DNA from: Alkalibacillus haloalkaliphilus
Lineage (GTDB): Bacteria > Bacillota > Bacilli > Bacillales > Alkalibacillaceae
Assembly (NCBI RefSeq): GCF_007991275.1
Contig: NZ_BJYA01000001.1
Location: 434,001 to 498,000 of the forward strand
Direction: 5' to 3'
DNA length: 64,000 nucleotides
The notes below the pieces were generated by a model, which saw nothing but the letters and a program-made list of their open reading frames with translations, searched no databases and had not been told where the DNA came from. A program made the translations under genes and the position numbers. Below are positions 22,508 to 30,239 of this stretch, in pieces (the stretch's first letter is position 1; the number at the start of each line of letters is the position of its first letter).

Positions 22508-23104
22508 ATGACAACAATTGGTGTATTAGGACTACAAGGTGCTATTCGTGAACATGTTAGATCGATTGAAGCTTGCGGTAAAGAAGCGGTCGTTGTGAAA
22601 AAGCCAGAGCAATTAGAAGAGGTAGATGGCTTAATTCTACCTGGTGGTGAAAGTACAACGATGAGACGTTTAATTGATCGTTATAATTTCTTTGAGCCAC
22701 TTCAACAGTTTGGAAAAGCTGGAAAGCCGATCTTTGGAACATGTGCAGGATTAATTTTATTAGCATCAGATATAGAAGGTCAAAATGATGCACATCTTGG
22801 CTTAATGGACATGACTGTCGCTCGTAATGCTTTTGGTAGACAGAAAGAAAGCTTTGAAGCACCAGTTGAGATTAATGGTGTGGCAGAAGACTTTGAAGCA
22901 GTATTTATTCGAGCGCCTTATATACAAGAAGTTAAAGCTGATACAGAAGTTTTAGGTGTCTATGATGGTAAAATTGTTGCAGCTCAACAAGGTCATCTAT
23001 TAGCAACTGCATTTCACCCAGAACTGACAGACGATCATCGTTTAGTTCAACACTTTGTAGAAATGGTTGATCAAGCTAATGGTAATAAGCTTGCTTCTGT
23101 GTAA
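22508..23104 (+). CDS. pdxT: Pyridoxal 5'-phosphate synthase glutaminase subunit PdxT
   Basis: 198 aa. Class I glutamine amidotransferase that supplies ammonia to PdxS. The catalytic Cys lies in [10 protein letters not shown], and His-Glu in FHPELTDD near the C-terminus; [12 protein letters not shown] is the family signature. Start context is AAAGGGG. It is the last gene of the pdx unit and is followed by the serS T-box leader. Confidence 0.97.
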   Translation: MTTIGVLGLQGAIREHVRSIEACGKEAVVVKKPEQLEEVDGLILPGGESTTMRRLIDRYNFFEPLQQFGKAGKPIFGTCAGLILLASDIEGQNDAHLGLMDMTVARNAFGRQKESFEAPVEINGVAEDFEAVFIRAPYIQEVKADTEVLGVYDGKIVAAQQGHLLATAFHPELTDDHRLVQHFVEMVDQANGNKLASV

Positions 23105-23139
23105 AATATAAGGTATATTAATTGTTATATAAATGACGA

Positions 23140-23390
23140 ATTAAATGCGTTGATAGGAAGTAGTAACAAGTTTTAGTTTATTTCAGAGAGCTAGTGGGTG
23201 CTGTGAACTAGTATAAACAGCTTGTGAATCCATCCTTAAGCAGGTTGACCGAACTACAGTAAGTCAATCCGGTTAAGTGCCGTTAAGACTTAACAAGTTG
23301 GAAGAGACTAACTCTTCAACAAGGGTGGCAACGCGGGAAAATACCTCGTCCCTTTACTACAGGTTTATGTAGTAAAGGGGCGTTTTTTTT
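23140..23390 (+). promoter_or_regulatory. Serine T-box leader of serS
   Basis: The 325-base gap before serS holds a T-box riboswitch. The T-box sequence AAGGGTGGCAACGCGGG is at 23321-23337. A terminator follows, with arms 23350-23360 and 23369-23379 and T-run 23383-23390. Upstream is a long stem I with AGTAG-type motifs. In the expected specifier position GAATCCA gives the Ser codon UCC at 23229-23231. Uncharged tRNA-Ser would stabilise the antiterminator and switch serS on. The exact 5' end is estimated. Confidence 0.93.
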
Positions 23391-23429
23391 ATTTTTAAGC
23401 TCTATTAAATATTTTTAGGAGGAATAGAC

Positions 23430-24710
23430 ATGCTTGATTTAAAGTATTTACGTCAAAATTTTGATGAAGTAAAAGCAAAAATGCAAAATCGTGGTGAAGA
23501 TTTAACTGATTTAGACAAGTTTTTAGATTGGGATGAGAAAAGACGTGCTTATATTCAAGAATCAGAAGAGTTAAAGGCACGCCGTAATGAAGTATCTAAA
23601 GAAATCTCTCAGCTTAAAAAGGAAAAACAAGACGCTGATCACCTTATTAAAGAAATGAGAGAAGTTGGTGACCGTGTCAAAGAAGTCGATAGCCAATTAA
23701 ACGAAGTAGAAGAGCAATTAAACCAGTTAATGCTATCTATCCCGAACATCCCGCATGAATCAGTACCAGTTGGCGAAACAGAAGATGATAATGTTGCAGT
23801 TAAACATTGGGGTGAAGTACCAAACTTTAAATTTGATGTTAAGCCACACTGGGATGTAGCAGATGAATTAGACATAATTGATTTTGAACGTGCTTCTAAA
23901 GTTACAGGTAGCCGCTTTGCGTTTTATAAAGGGTTAGGCGCGCGCTTAGAACGTGCACTTATTAACTTTATGATGGACTTACATGCTGATGAACATGGTT
24001 ATGAAGAGATGTTACCTCCGCAAATTGTTAATCGTGATAGCTTAACAGGTACTGGACAACTGCCAAAGTTCGGAGAGGATGTATTTAAGTTAGAGGAATG
24101 GGATTACTTCTTAATTCCGACAGCTGAAGTCCCTGTAACGAACGTTCATCGTGACGAAATTTTATCAGCTGAAGATTTACCGAAGAAGTTTACAGCTTTT
24201 AGCACGAACTTTAGAAGTGAGGCTGGTTCTGCAGGGCGTGATACAAGAGGTCTCATTAGACAGCACCAATTTAATAAGGTTGAGCTAGTGCAATTAGTTA
24301 AACCAGAAGATTCTTATGATACGTTAGAGCAATTAACAGGGCACGCGGAAAAGGTTCTACAATTGTTAGAACTGCCATACCGAGTAATGAATATGTGTAC
24401 AGCTGATTTAGGTTTCACAGCGGCTAAGAAGTATGATATTGAAGTTTGGATCCCAAGTTACGAAACTTATCGTGAAATCTCTTCTTGTTCGAATTTTGAG
24501 GATTTCCAAGCTCGTCGTGCCGGTTTAAGGTTCAGACGTGAAGCCAAAGCAAAACCAGAGTTTGTTCACACTTTAAATGGGTCAGGTTTAGCAGTAGGAC
24601 GTACAGTTGCTGCCATTTTAGAAAACTATCAAAATGAAGATGGATCTGTAACTATTCCTCAAGCTCTAAGACCATATATGGGGAATGTCGAGTACATTTC
24701 TGGAAAATAA
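23430..24710 (+). CDS. serS: Seryl-tRNA synthetase
   Basis: 426 aa. The N-terminal long coiled coil (about 30-100, [20 protein letters not shown]) clasps the tRNA-Ser variable arm. The class II core shows motif 2 [21 protein letters not shown] and motif 3 [13 protein letters not shown]. It charges tRNA-Ser with serine. AGGAGG precedes the ATG. Regulation is by the T-box leader upstream; a tRNA-Ser gene lies about 250 nt downstream. Confidence 0.98.
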   Translation: MLDLKYLRQNFDEVKAKMQNRGEDLTDLDKFLDWDEKRRAYIQESEELKARRNEVSKEISQLKKEKQDADHLIKEMREVGDRVKEVDSQLNEVEEQLNQLMLSIPNIPHESVPVGETEDDNVAVKHWGEVPNFKFDVKPHWDVADELDIIDFERASKVTGSRFAFYKGLGARLERALINFMMDLHADEHGYEEMLPPQIVNRDSLTGTGQLPKFGEDVFKLEEWDYFLIPTAEVPVTNVHRDEILSAEDLPKKFTAFSTNFRSEAGSAGRDTRGLIRQHQFNKVELVQLVKPEDSYDTLEQLTGHAEKVLQLLELPYRVMNMCTADLGFTAAKKYDIEVWIPSYETYREISSCSNFEDFQARRAGLRFRREAKAKPEFVHTLNGSGLAVGRTVAAILENYQNEDGSVTIPQALRPYMGNVEYISGK

Positions 24711-24725
24711 AATAAGCATTGAAGT

Positions 24726-24769
24726 TGGGGCAAAAGAGTTCTTATAACTTATTTTGCCCCAGCTATTTT
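24726..24769 (+). terminator. Probable terminator after serS
   Basis: Perfect ten-base arms (24726-24735 and 24752-24761) form a hairpin followed by GCTATTTTTA, a short T-run. Nothing convincing was seen between it and the tRNA promoter at 24911. Confidence 0.75.
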
Positions 24770-24910
24770 TACTATAATTTTTTAAATTTCCTCTTTATAA
24801 TTTAGATGTTCGTGTGATATACTAATTATCGTTGGTCGACAGAGGTTATGTAGCTTTATGAAGCGACATAGCAGTTTTACAAGATATTAAATAAAATTTT
24901 AATTTTCTTG

Positions 24911-24939
24911 TTGCATACTGTCGAAACATATGATATATT
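24911..24939 (+). promoter_or_regulatory. Sigma-A promoter of tRNA-Ser
   Basis: TTGCAT (24911-24916) and TATATT (24934-24939) are spaced by 17 bases and end 17 bases before the tRNA 5' end. Confidence 0.75.
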
Positions 24940-24956
24940 TTATTTTGTCAGTTCAC

Positions 24957-25049
24957 GGAGGAGTACCCAAGTTCGGCTGAAGGGAGCGGTCTTGAAAACC
25001 GCCAGGGGCTTCACGGCCCGCGGGGGTTCGAATCCCTCCTCCTCCGCCA
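24957..25049 (+). tRNA. trnS-Ser: tRNA-Ser (anticodon UGA)
   Basis: Acceptor arms GGAGGAG (24957-24963) and CTCCTCC (25039-25045) pair fully, with discriminator G and encoded CCA (25047-25049). The anticodon stem GCGGT/ACCGC encloses CTTGAAA with anticodon TGA at 24993-24995. A long variable arm (class II) is present, and the T arm contains GGTTCGAATCC. It reads UCA and probably other UCN codons. Confidence 0.97.
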
Positions 25050-25081
25050 TATTTATTCTAAATAATAATAAAGTTCGAAAT

Positions 25082-25108
25082 GGTTACTACTAAAGTAGCC
25101 TTTTTTTT
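25082..25108 (+). terminator. Terminator of the tRNA-Ser transcript
   Basis: GGTTACT (25082-25088) pairs with AGTAGCC (25094-25100), including one G-U pair, and eight Ts follow. Confidence 0.85.
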
Positions 25109-25182
25109 ATATGTATTTGTATAGAAAATTCAAATATTACATAAACTCACGATAGACTTTTGAAAAAGGTAGGTACCTTTTT

Positions 25183-26124
25183 ATGAAACTGCGTAATAAA
25201 TGGCGTATTTTAATTATGTCTGATGCTGGGCGTAGTGTTAAGCACGTTAATGTTAACAAGTTAATAGGGTATAGCCTATTAACTTGTGTAGCTTTCGTTT
25301 CATTAAGCTTAATCATTTCATTAACTCTTTTAAATCAATTATCTTCTGAAAATGCTCATTTAAAAGAGACGGTAAGCCAAGTGGCGAATACGTTAGCTGA
25401 ACAAGAACAACAAATCATAGCATTTGAAGATGACCGCTCTGAAATAGAGCACCACCTTCATGAGCTAGAACAATTAGAAGAACAGTTATCTAATATGATT
25501 ACGACACTTGAACCAACTGAAATCCCTTCATTTGAAGAAGAAAGACCTCAAGGTGGAATAGAGCTAGTCGTAAATAATAGCGATCAAAATGAGGAACAAG
25601 AATCTGAAAGAGGGATTGAACTAACTTCTCTTAAAGAGACAGCTCCAACGTTGATTGAACGATATGAAAGTTCTATTGATCAATTAAATGAAGTGAAAGA
25701 AGATTTAGAGACGGTGCCAATATATTGGCCTGCAGATACTGAGAGAGTGACATCGGAATACGGTTATCGATCTGATCCATTTACATCTTCAACAGCTTAT
25801 CACAGTGGTATTGATTTAGCAGATAGCTGGGGAACAGAGATTTATGCAACTGCAGACGGTGTTGTATCTTTGGCAGGACGTGATGGTGGTTACGGTATAT
25901 CTGTAATCATTGACCACCCAAATTCTTATGAAACGAGATATGCCCATTTAGGTCAATTGAATGTCGAAGTTGGAGATGAAGTTCAACAAGGTGATTTAAT
26001 TGGATTAATGGGATCAACAGGTAGAAGTACTGGTGTCCATTTACATTATGAAATTATTCGAAATGGGGATACGACAAACCCTTATCCATATATGACTTTT
26101 TTACAACGTGTGTTAAATAATTAA
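25183..26124 (+). CDS. M23 family cell-wall metallopeptidase, membrane-anchored
   Basis: 313 aa. A membrane segment near residues 29-50 (LIGYSLLTCVAFVSLSLII) is followed by a coiled coil (about 55-105), an acidic linker and a C-terminal M23 (LytM) domain. Zn ligands are visible as HSGID (H, D) and HLHYE (second H). These enzymes cut peptide cross-links of peptidoglycan; catalytic residues appear intact. It lies 3 nt before the bactofilin coding start region, a common pairing. The ATG directly follows a perfect inverted repeat (25163-25182) that includes the ribosome binding site. Confidence 0.92.
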   Translation: MKLRNKWRILIMSDAGRSVKHVNVNKLIGYSLLTCVAFVSLSLIISLTLLNQLSSENAHLKETVSQVANTLAEQEQQIIAFEDDRSEIEHHLHELEQLEEQLSNMITTLEPTEIPSFEEERPQGGIELVVNNSDQNEEQESERGIELTSLKETAPTLIERYESSIDQLNEVKEDLETVPIYWPADTERVTSEYGYRSDPFTSSTAYHSGIDLADSWGTEIYATADGVVSLAGRDGGYGISVIIDHPNSYETRYAHLGQLNVEVGDEVQQGDLIGLMGSTGRSTGVHLHYEIIRNGDTTNPYPYMTFLQRVLNN

Positions 26125-26139
26125 AAGGTGGTCATTAGT

Positions 26140-26544
26140 ATGTTTTCAAAACATGAAAAACAAGTGAGTAATGTTGATACAGTTATAGGTTCAGCTTCTA
26201 AGTTTCAAGGGGATTTAAACTCACAAGCTAGCATTCGTATTGACGGTGAATTTAAAGGGAATATCACTTGTAATGGTGATGTTGTCATTGGTGGAGAAGG
26301 GAAAGTTGAAGCAGATGTAACAGGCCGAGATTTAACGGTAGCAGGTCAAATTGATGGTAATGTCCATGCATCAGGTACTTTAAGAATTGAAGCTACAGGT
26401 GTTATTAATGGTGATATTACAATGGGTGTATTAGTAATTGATGAAGGTGGAACATTTACAGGTCGAAGTAATATGATTGTAGATGATTCAAAGAAATCAA
26501 AAAAAGCTAAACAAGATTCACAAAATGAAGAGCAAGTGTCTTAA
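26140..26544 (+). CDS. Bactofilin family protein
   Basis: 134 aa from the ATG at 26140, chosen because AAGGTGG lies eight bases upstream; the GTG at 26128 is part of that site. The core is a beta-helix repeat visible as VIGSASKFQGDL, IDGEFKGNITCNGDVVIG, GRDLTVAGQIDGNVHASG and TGVINGDITMG. Bactofilins polymerise into cytoskeletal filaments and often position M23 hydrolases such as the one encoded just upstream. The Lys/Asp-rich tail is probably disordered. Confidence 0.93.
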   Translation: MFSKHEKQVSNVDTVIGSASKFQGDLNSQASIRIDGEFKGNITCNGDVVIGGEGKVEADVTGRDLTVAGQIDGNVHASGTLRIEATGVINGDITMGVLVIDEGGTFTGRSNMIVDDSKKSKKAKQDSQNEEQVS

Positions 26545-26556
26545 AAGGATAAAAAT

Positions 26557-26589
26557 CTCCCAGCTAAAATTAGCTGGGAGTCTTTTTTT
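26557..26589. terminator. Bidirectional terminator between the bactofilin gene and dck
   Basis: Arms 26557-26567 and 26570-26580 pair over eleven bases. A seven-T run follows on the plus strand, and on the minus strand the complement of AAAAAT serves the same purpose for dck. Confidence 0.92.
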
Positions 26590-27259
26590 ATGCTTTAATA
26601 TACTTTCTTGACGTTTGGATATGTTCACCGATACGTTCTAAGATTGGTTCAACTGATGTATTTGGATTCATTAAATCATAGTCGTTAATATTAATACGCA
26701 TAACAGGGCATGTATTAAAGTTATTAATCCAGTTTTCGTAACGGTCATACATCTCTTTCCAATATTCAATCGGCGTATCTTGTTCCATTTGGCGACCACG
26801 GCTCTGTAATCGATCTAACACATCATCAAAAGACCCCTCTAGGTATATGAGTAAGTCTGGGTGTGGAAAATAAGGAGTCATTACCATTGAATCAAATAAG
26901 TTTTTATAAGTACCATAATCCGTTGGAGTCATTGTACCTTTATCATAATGCATCTTAGCAAATATACCTGTATCTTCATAAATCGAACGGTCTTGTATAA
27001 ACCCACCACCGTATTCGAAGATTCTTTTCTGTTCTTTAAAACGTTCAGCTAAAAAGTAAATTTGTAAATGAAAACTCCAACGTTCAAAGTCAGAATAAAA
27101 CTTATCTAAATAAGGGTTGTTTTCAACTTTTTCAAAAGACGTTCTAAAATTTAAAGCATTGGCAAGTGCATTTGTCATTGTTGACTTTCCGACACCGACT
27201 GTACCTGCTATTGTAATGACGGCATCATTTGGAATGCCATGAGAATTCGTTTGGATCAT
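26588..27259 (-). CDS. dck: Deoxyadenosine/deoxycytidine kinase
   Basis: 223 aa. Type 1 deoxynucleoside kinase of the salvage pathway. P-loop GTVGVGKST near residue 20; the long conserved runs FERWSFHLQIYFLAERF and FIQDRSIYEDTGIFAKM match B. subtilis Dck (dCK/dAK). The lid region has RGRQMEQ. Its ATG overlaps the end of dgk by 4 nt. Both kinases are transcribed against the surrounding core genes. Confidence 0.95.
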   Translation of the reverse strand: MIQTNSHGIPNDAVITIAGTVGVGKSTMTNALANALNFRTSFEKVENNPYLDKFYSDFERWSFHLQIYFLAERFKEQKRIFEYGGGFIQDRSIYEDTGIFAKMHYDKGTMTPTDYGTYKNLFDSMVMTPYFPHPDLLIYLEGSFDDVLDRLQSRGRQMEQDTPIEYWKEMYDRYENWINNFNTCPVMRININDYDLMNPNTSVEPILERIGEHIQTSRKYIKA

Positions 27260-27903
27260 GTTAATACTTCTCCTTTTTGGATGTGTTGTTTTACAATTGA
27301 TAAGATGTAGTCCAAATCAGATTGATGTTCGATGAAATCTAATTGATCACCATTTAACCGAATGACAGGAATATCAGGATTTTCCGCTTCAAAATGGTCC
27401 ATGAAGATATCATAATCCTGTGATAATTGTTGTAAATAAGATGATTGAATATTTTGTTCTACTTCTCGGCCACGCCTTTCAATACGCTCAAGTAACGTAT
27501 CAAGACTAGCATGGATGTAAATCATCACATTAGGTTTTGGCATATCTTGTGTTAAAATATTAAAAATTTGCTCATATTTATCGTATTGTTGACTTTGTAA
27601 TGTTCGTTTAGCAAAAATCATATTTTTCATAATATGATAGTCTGAAACAACAGGTTTCCCATTATTTAAATAATGTTTCTCTATATCCTCTAACTGTTTA
27701 TAACGGTTACATAAGAAAAACATTTCCGTTTGAAAACTCCACTCTTCAATGTTGTCGTAAAACTTACCTAAGAACGGATTTTCCTCGACGATTTCTTTTA
27801 AAAGATGAAAATAAAAGTGTGTCGCAATTTTTTTAGATAAGGATGTCTTACCAACACCGATCGGGCCTTCTACAGCGATGAATGGGACATGCTCATATTT
27901 CAC
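27256..27903 (-). CDS. dgk: Deoxyguanosine kinase
   Basis: 215 aa from the GTG at 27903, which has GGAGG seven bases upstream; ATG codons further upstream lie on or before this site. P-loop GPIGVGKTS, then EEWSFQTEMFFLCNRYKQLED and the RGRE lid motif, as in B. subtilis Dgk. It phosphorylates purine deoxynucleosides, mainly deoxyguanosine. It is the first gene of the dgk-dck pair. Confidence 0.94.
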   Translation of the reverse strand: MKYEHVPFIAVEGPIGVGKTSLSKKIATHFYFHLLKEIVEENPFLGKFYDNIEEWSFQTEMFFLCNRYKQLEDIEKHYLNNGKPVVSDYHIMKNMIFAKRTLQSQQYDKYEQIFNILTQDMPKPNVMIYIHASLDTLLERIERRGREVEQNIQSSYLQQLSQDYDIFMDHFEAENPDIPVIRLNGDQLDFIEHQSDLDYILSIVKQHIQKGEVLT

Positions 27904-28021
27904 ATTCATTCCTCCATTCGTGACATATATCATTATGCCCTCCATCATACCAAATTTTTAGACATAATTGGACATAAATGTACTTTTAAAAAATATTCTC
28001 TAAATGTTACCACTCACCTAT

Positions 28022-28048
28022 ACACTTTTTGTCGCCCCACATAATCTA
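28022..28048 (+). promoter_or_regulatory. Putative sigma-K promoter of the coat protein gene
   Basis: CATAATCTA (28040-28048) matches the sigma-K -10 consensus CATAnnnTA, with the -35 AC at 28022-28023 and a 16-base spacer. It lies 32 bases before the coding start. Confidence 0.6.
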
Positions 28049-28079
28049 TAATAACGATACAACAAAGGAGTGAAAAAGT

Positions 28080-28631
28080 ATGTGGGATGATTGCAAAGAT
28101 TTCGATTGTAAGGATAATAAGTGTGTTTGTAAGACAGTAAGACAAATTGCTGCAGCACAAGATGAAGTTGTCACACCAGATTGTGATGTAAGCTGTAAAC
28201 AGTCAATTCAAAATTTAGTTTCTCCAGCAGTAACGACTGGTAACGACACAATTCCTTTTATTCTATATTGTAAAGGAACTTGTAAACCGTTTGTTGGAAG
28301 TAGTGTTTTACAAGCAACGGTTGGTCAAAACAGAGTATTCCGTTGTTTTGAATCACCAATTTTCCGAGTGAGTAAAATTCACAAGGATTGTTGTGCAGAC
28401 CTAGAACTATTATTACCAGTAACTCAAGGTGGATCAACTCCAGGACCAGGTGGAAAAAATGTATGTGACTACTTCCCTGGCAATTCAATTCGAAACCTTC
28501 AAAGAACAGGAATCTGTATTAAAGTAGATTTATGTGACTTTGTTGGAATCGCTTGTCTAGAACCAGTAAGAGCTCTTCCAGTGTCTGATTTTAACGTCAC
28601 AGCAGCTGCAGATGAGCGTAAAGATCACTAA
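28080..28631 (+). CDS. CotY/CotZ/ExsY-type cysteine-rich spore coat protein
   Basis: 183 aa with 15 cysteines, many in pairs (CKDFDCKDNKCVC, CDVSC, CKGTC, CC). The middle TGNDTIPFILYCKGTCKPF and FRCFESPIFRVSKI are typical of CotZ/CotY and the exosporium protein ExsY. Such proteins self-assemble into disulfide-bonded layers on the outside of spores. AAAGGAG precedes the ATG, a sigma-K-like promoter lies upstream, and a terminator follows at once, so it is a single-gene unit. It is the first gene of the accessory island. Which paralogue it is cannot be told. Confidence 0.88.
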   Translation: MWDDCKDFDCKDNKCVCKTVRQIAAAQDEVVTPDCDVSCKQSIQNLVSPAVTTGNDTIPFILYCKGTCKPFVGSSVLQATVGQNRVFRCFESPIFRVSKIHKDCCADLELLLPVTQGGSTPGPGGKNVCDYFPGNSIRNLQRTGICIKVDLCDFVGIACLEPVRALPVSDFNVTAAADERKDH

Positions 28632-28638
28632 ATATAAT

Positions 28639-28673
28639 AGCTGGTACCTAAAATAAATAGGTACCAGCTTTTT
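28639..28673 (+). terminator. Terminator after the coat protein gene
   Basis: AGCTGGTACC and GGTACCAGCT (28639-28648, 28660-28669) pair perfectly and run into TTTTT. Confidence 0.9.
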
Positions 28674-28687
28674 CTTTGTTTGAAACT

Positions 28688-28703
28688 ATACCTAACGGGG
28701 TAA
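28688..28703. promoter_or_regulatory. Putative CstR operator O1
   Basis: ATACCTAACGGGGTAA shares the ATACC...GGGGTA plan with three other sites in this locus. It lies upstream of the cstR promoter, 8 bases after the run of the coat gene's terminator region. Confidence 0.6.
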
Positions 28704-28749
28704 AAGAATTATGTAAGGCTTAGGCCCAAAAAAATTTTAATATATGTGT

Positions 28750-28778
28750 TTGACAAAATACCTACAGGGGTATATACT
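28750..28778 (+). promoter_or_regulatory. cstR promoter with embedded operator O2
   Basis: TTGACA (28750-28755) and TATACT (28773-28778) have an ideal 17-base spacer. The spacer contains ATACCTACAGGGGTAT (28758-28773), an ATACC/GGTAT inverted repeat like known CsoR/CstR sites. Repressor bound here would exclude RNA polymerase, so cstR should be autoregulated. Confidence 0.82.
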
Positions 28779-28835
28779 TACCATATAAGTTAATAAAACA
28801 ACTTTTCAGGCGTACCGATAAAGGAGGTAATGAAA

Positions 28836-29096
28836 ATGGAATACGATGCAAAAGTTAAAAATAGAATTAAACGTCTTGAAGGACAATTACGTGGAGTACT
28901 ACGAATGATGGAAGAAGGCGAAGATTGTAAAGAAGTTATTACACAATTATCAGCTAGTCGTACAGCAATTGACAGAACGATTGGTGTCATTGTCAGTGAA
29001 AATTTAATTGAGTGTGTAAGAGAAGCTGAAGAGAATGGCGAAAACACAGACGATCGAGTTAAAGAAGCTGTCAACTTATTAGTAAAAAGCCGTTAA
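28836..29096 (+). CDS. cstR: CstR-type persulfide-sensing repressor (CsoR family)
   Basis: 86 aa from the ATG at 28836; GGAGG is eight bases upstream, while the ATG at 28830 is too close. With this start the two family cysteines fall at positions 31 and 60, exactly as in Staphylococcus aureus CstR. The position four residues before the second cysteine, His in copper-sensing CsoR, is Asn56, arguing against copper binding. It is all-helical, with the usual NRIKRLEGQLRGV N-terminus. CstR is derepressed when inorganic per- or polysulfides cross-link its cysteines. The sulfur-handling genes and repeated operators around it support this role. Confidence 0.9.
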   Translation: MEYDAKVKNRIKRLEGQLRGVLRMMEEGEDCKEVITQLSASRTAIDRTIGVIVSENLIECVREAEENGENTDDRVKEAVNLLVKSR

Positions 29097-29116
29097 AGTA
29101 TTAAAAGGTTAAAGGG

Positions 29117-29159
29117 TTGACACAATTTATTTTATAATATAATATACCCCGTAGGGTAT
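29117..29159 (+). promoter_or_regulatory. tusA promoter with operator O3
   Basis: TTGACA at 29117-29122 is followed by overlapping -10 candidates (TATAAT 29138-29143, spacer 15, or TAATAT 29140-29145, spacer 17). ATACCCCGTAGGGTAT (29144-29159) is the most symmetrical operator of the locus and covers the -10 to +1 zone. Confidence 0.8.
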
Positions 29160-29189
29160 TAGTTAAAAGAAAAATTAGGAGGAATAACA

Positions 29190-29417
29190 ATGAATATCAC
29201 AAAAACATTAGATGCAAAAGGCTTAGCATGCCCAATGCCAATCGTAAGAACAAAGAAAGCGATCGATGAAGTAAACCCTGGTGAAGTATTAGAAGTTGTC
29301 GCAACAGATGCAGGAGCAAAAAGTGATCTAACAGCATGGACGAATTCATCAGGTCATGAACTATTAGAGGCAAAAGAAGAAGACGGCGTATATACGTTTT
29401 ACGTTCAAAAAGGCTAA
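29190..29417 (+). CDS. tusA: TusA-like sulfur carrier, copy 1
   Basis: 75 aa. The CPxP motif with the persulfide-carrying Cys14 reads GLACPMPIV. The fold is the small two-layer TusA/SirA sandwich (family knowledge). TusA proteins take sulfur from rhodaneses or DsrE proteins and pass it on. AGGAGG precedes the ATG. The next gene is an almost identical copy: 69 of 75 residues agree. First gene after operator O3. Confidence 0.93.
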   Translation: MNITKTLDAKGLACPMPIVRTKKAIDEVNPGEVLEVVATDAGAKSDLTAWTNSSGHELLEAKEEDGVYTFYVQKG

Positions 29418-29466
29418 GTTTGGTTCATAAATAAATCGGAAACAGAAAAACTAAGGAGGAATATCA

Positions 29467-29694
29467 ATGAATATTACAAAAACATTAGACGCAAAAGGCT
29501 TAGCATGCCCAATGCCAATCGTAAGAACGAAAAAAGCAATCGATGAAGTAAACTCTGGTGAAGTATTAGAAGTTGTCGCAACAGATGCAGGAGCAAAAAG
29601 TGATCTAGCAGCATGGACGAAATCATCAGGTCATAAGTTATTAGAGACGAAAGAAGAAGACGGTGTATATACGTTTTACGTTGAAAAAGGCTAA
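29467..29694 (+). CDS. tusA: TusA-like sulfur carrier, copy 2
   Basis: 75 aa, differing from copy 1 at six positions (P/S, T/A, N/K, E/K, A/T, Q/E), none in the CPxP motif. It lies 49 nt after copy 1 and has its own GGAGG. High similarity at the DNA level, including silent positions, points to a fairly recent tandem duplication. The changes are mostly charge shifts on the surface, so partner preference could differ (inference). Confidence 0.93.
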   Translation: MNITKTLDAKGLACPMPIVRTKKAIDEVNSGEVLEVVATDAGAKSDLAAWTKSSGHKLLETKEEDGVYTFYVEKG

Positions 29695-29712
29695 GTTTTT
29701 TTAATGAATTAT

Positions 29713-29728
29713 ATACCTTAAGGGGTAT
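29713..29728. promoter_or_regulatory. Putative CstR operator O4
   Basis: ATACCTTAAGGGGTAT lies between tusA copy 2 and the DsrE-like gene, with the same plan as O1-O3. No clear -35 element was seen, so it may act as a roadblock or auxiliary site rather than over a promoter. Confidence 0.65.
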
Positions 29729-29749
29729 AAAAATGAGGAGGAATTTAAG

Positions 29750-30229
29750 ATGTCAGAACAAAAGAAAACAAATATTATCTTATTCAGTGGAGATTATGAT
29801 CGAGCGATGGCTGCTTATATTATTGCAAATGGTGCGGCAGCTTATGATCATAAAGTAACCATTTTCCACACGTTTTGGGGACTAAACGCCTTAAGAAAGG
29901 ACGAAAAACTACGTCCTAGCAAAACATTCATGGAAAAAATGTTTGGCAAAATGATGCCCAAAGGTGCTGAAAACTTACCATTATCAAAAATGCAGTATGC
30001 AGGTATGGGCCCTAAAATGATTAAAAATGTTATGAAGAAGCACAATGCAATGCCGTTAGATGACTTAATTTCAATGGCTCAAGAACAAGAGATTACACTA
30101 CTAGCATGTACGATGACGATGGATCTTTTAGGATTAAAAGAAGAGGAACTGTTAGATGATATTGAATATGGTGGTGTAGCAGCTTATATAGCTGAAGGTG
30201 AAGATGGAGCAATTAATTTATTTATCTAA
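29750..30229 (+). CDS. DsrE/DsrF-like (DsrE2-type) protein
   Basis: 159 aa. It begins with IILFSGDYDRAMAAYIIANGAAAYDHKVTIF, a DsrE-fold N-terminus, and has one conserved Cys120 in LLACTMTMDLLG, the position that carries persulfide in this family. The middle GMGPKMIKNVMKKHNAM is typical of the larger DsrE2 group. These proteins transfer sulfur to or from TusA and rhodaneses. It has AGGAGG upstream, follows operator O4, and is followed by a 75-base gap holding a hairpin. Confidence 0.88.
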   Translation: MSEQKKTNIILFSGDYDRAMAAYIIANGAAAYDHKVTIFHTFWGLNALRKDEKLRPSKTFMEKMFGKMMPKGAENLPLSKMQYAGMGPKMIKNVMKKHNAMPLDDLISMAQEQEITLLACTMTMDLLGLKEEELLDDIEYGGVAAYIAEGEDGAINLFI

Positions 30230-30239
30230 ATTAGTAAGA

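Noticed and set aside
24908-25093. 61-codon open frame across the tRNA-Ser gene
   Set aside because: The tRNA accounts for the sequence, and there is no ribosome binding site or recognisable protein.
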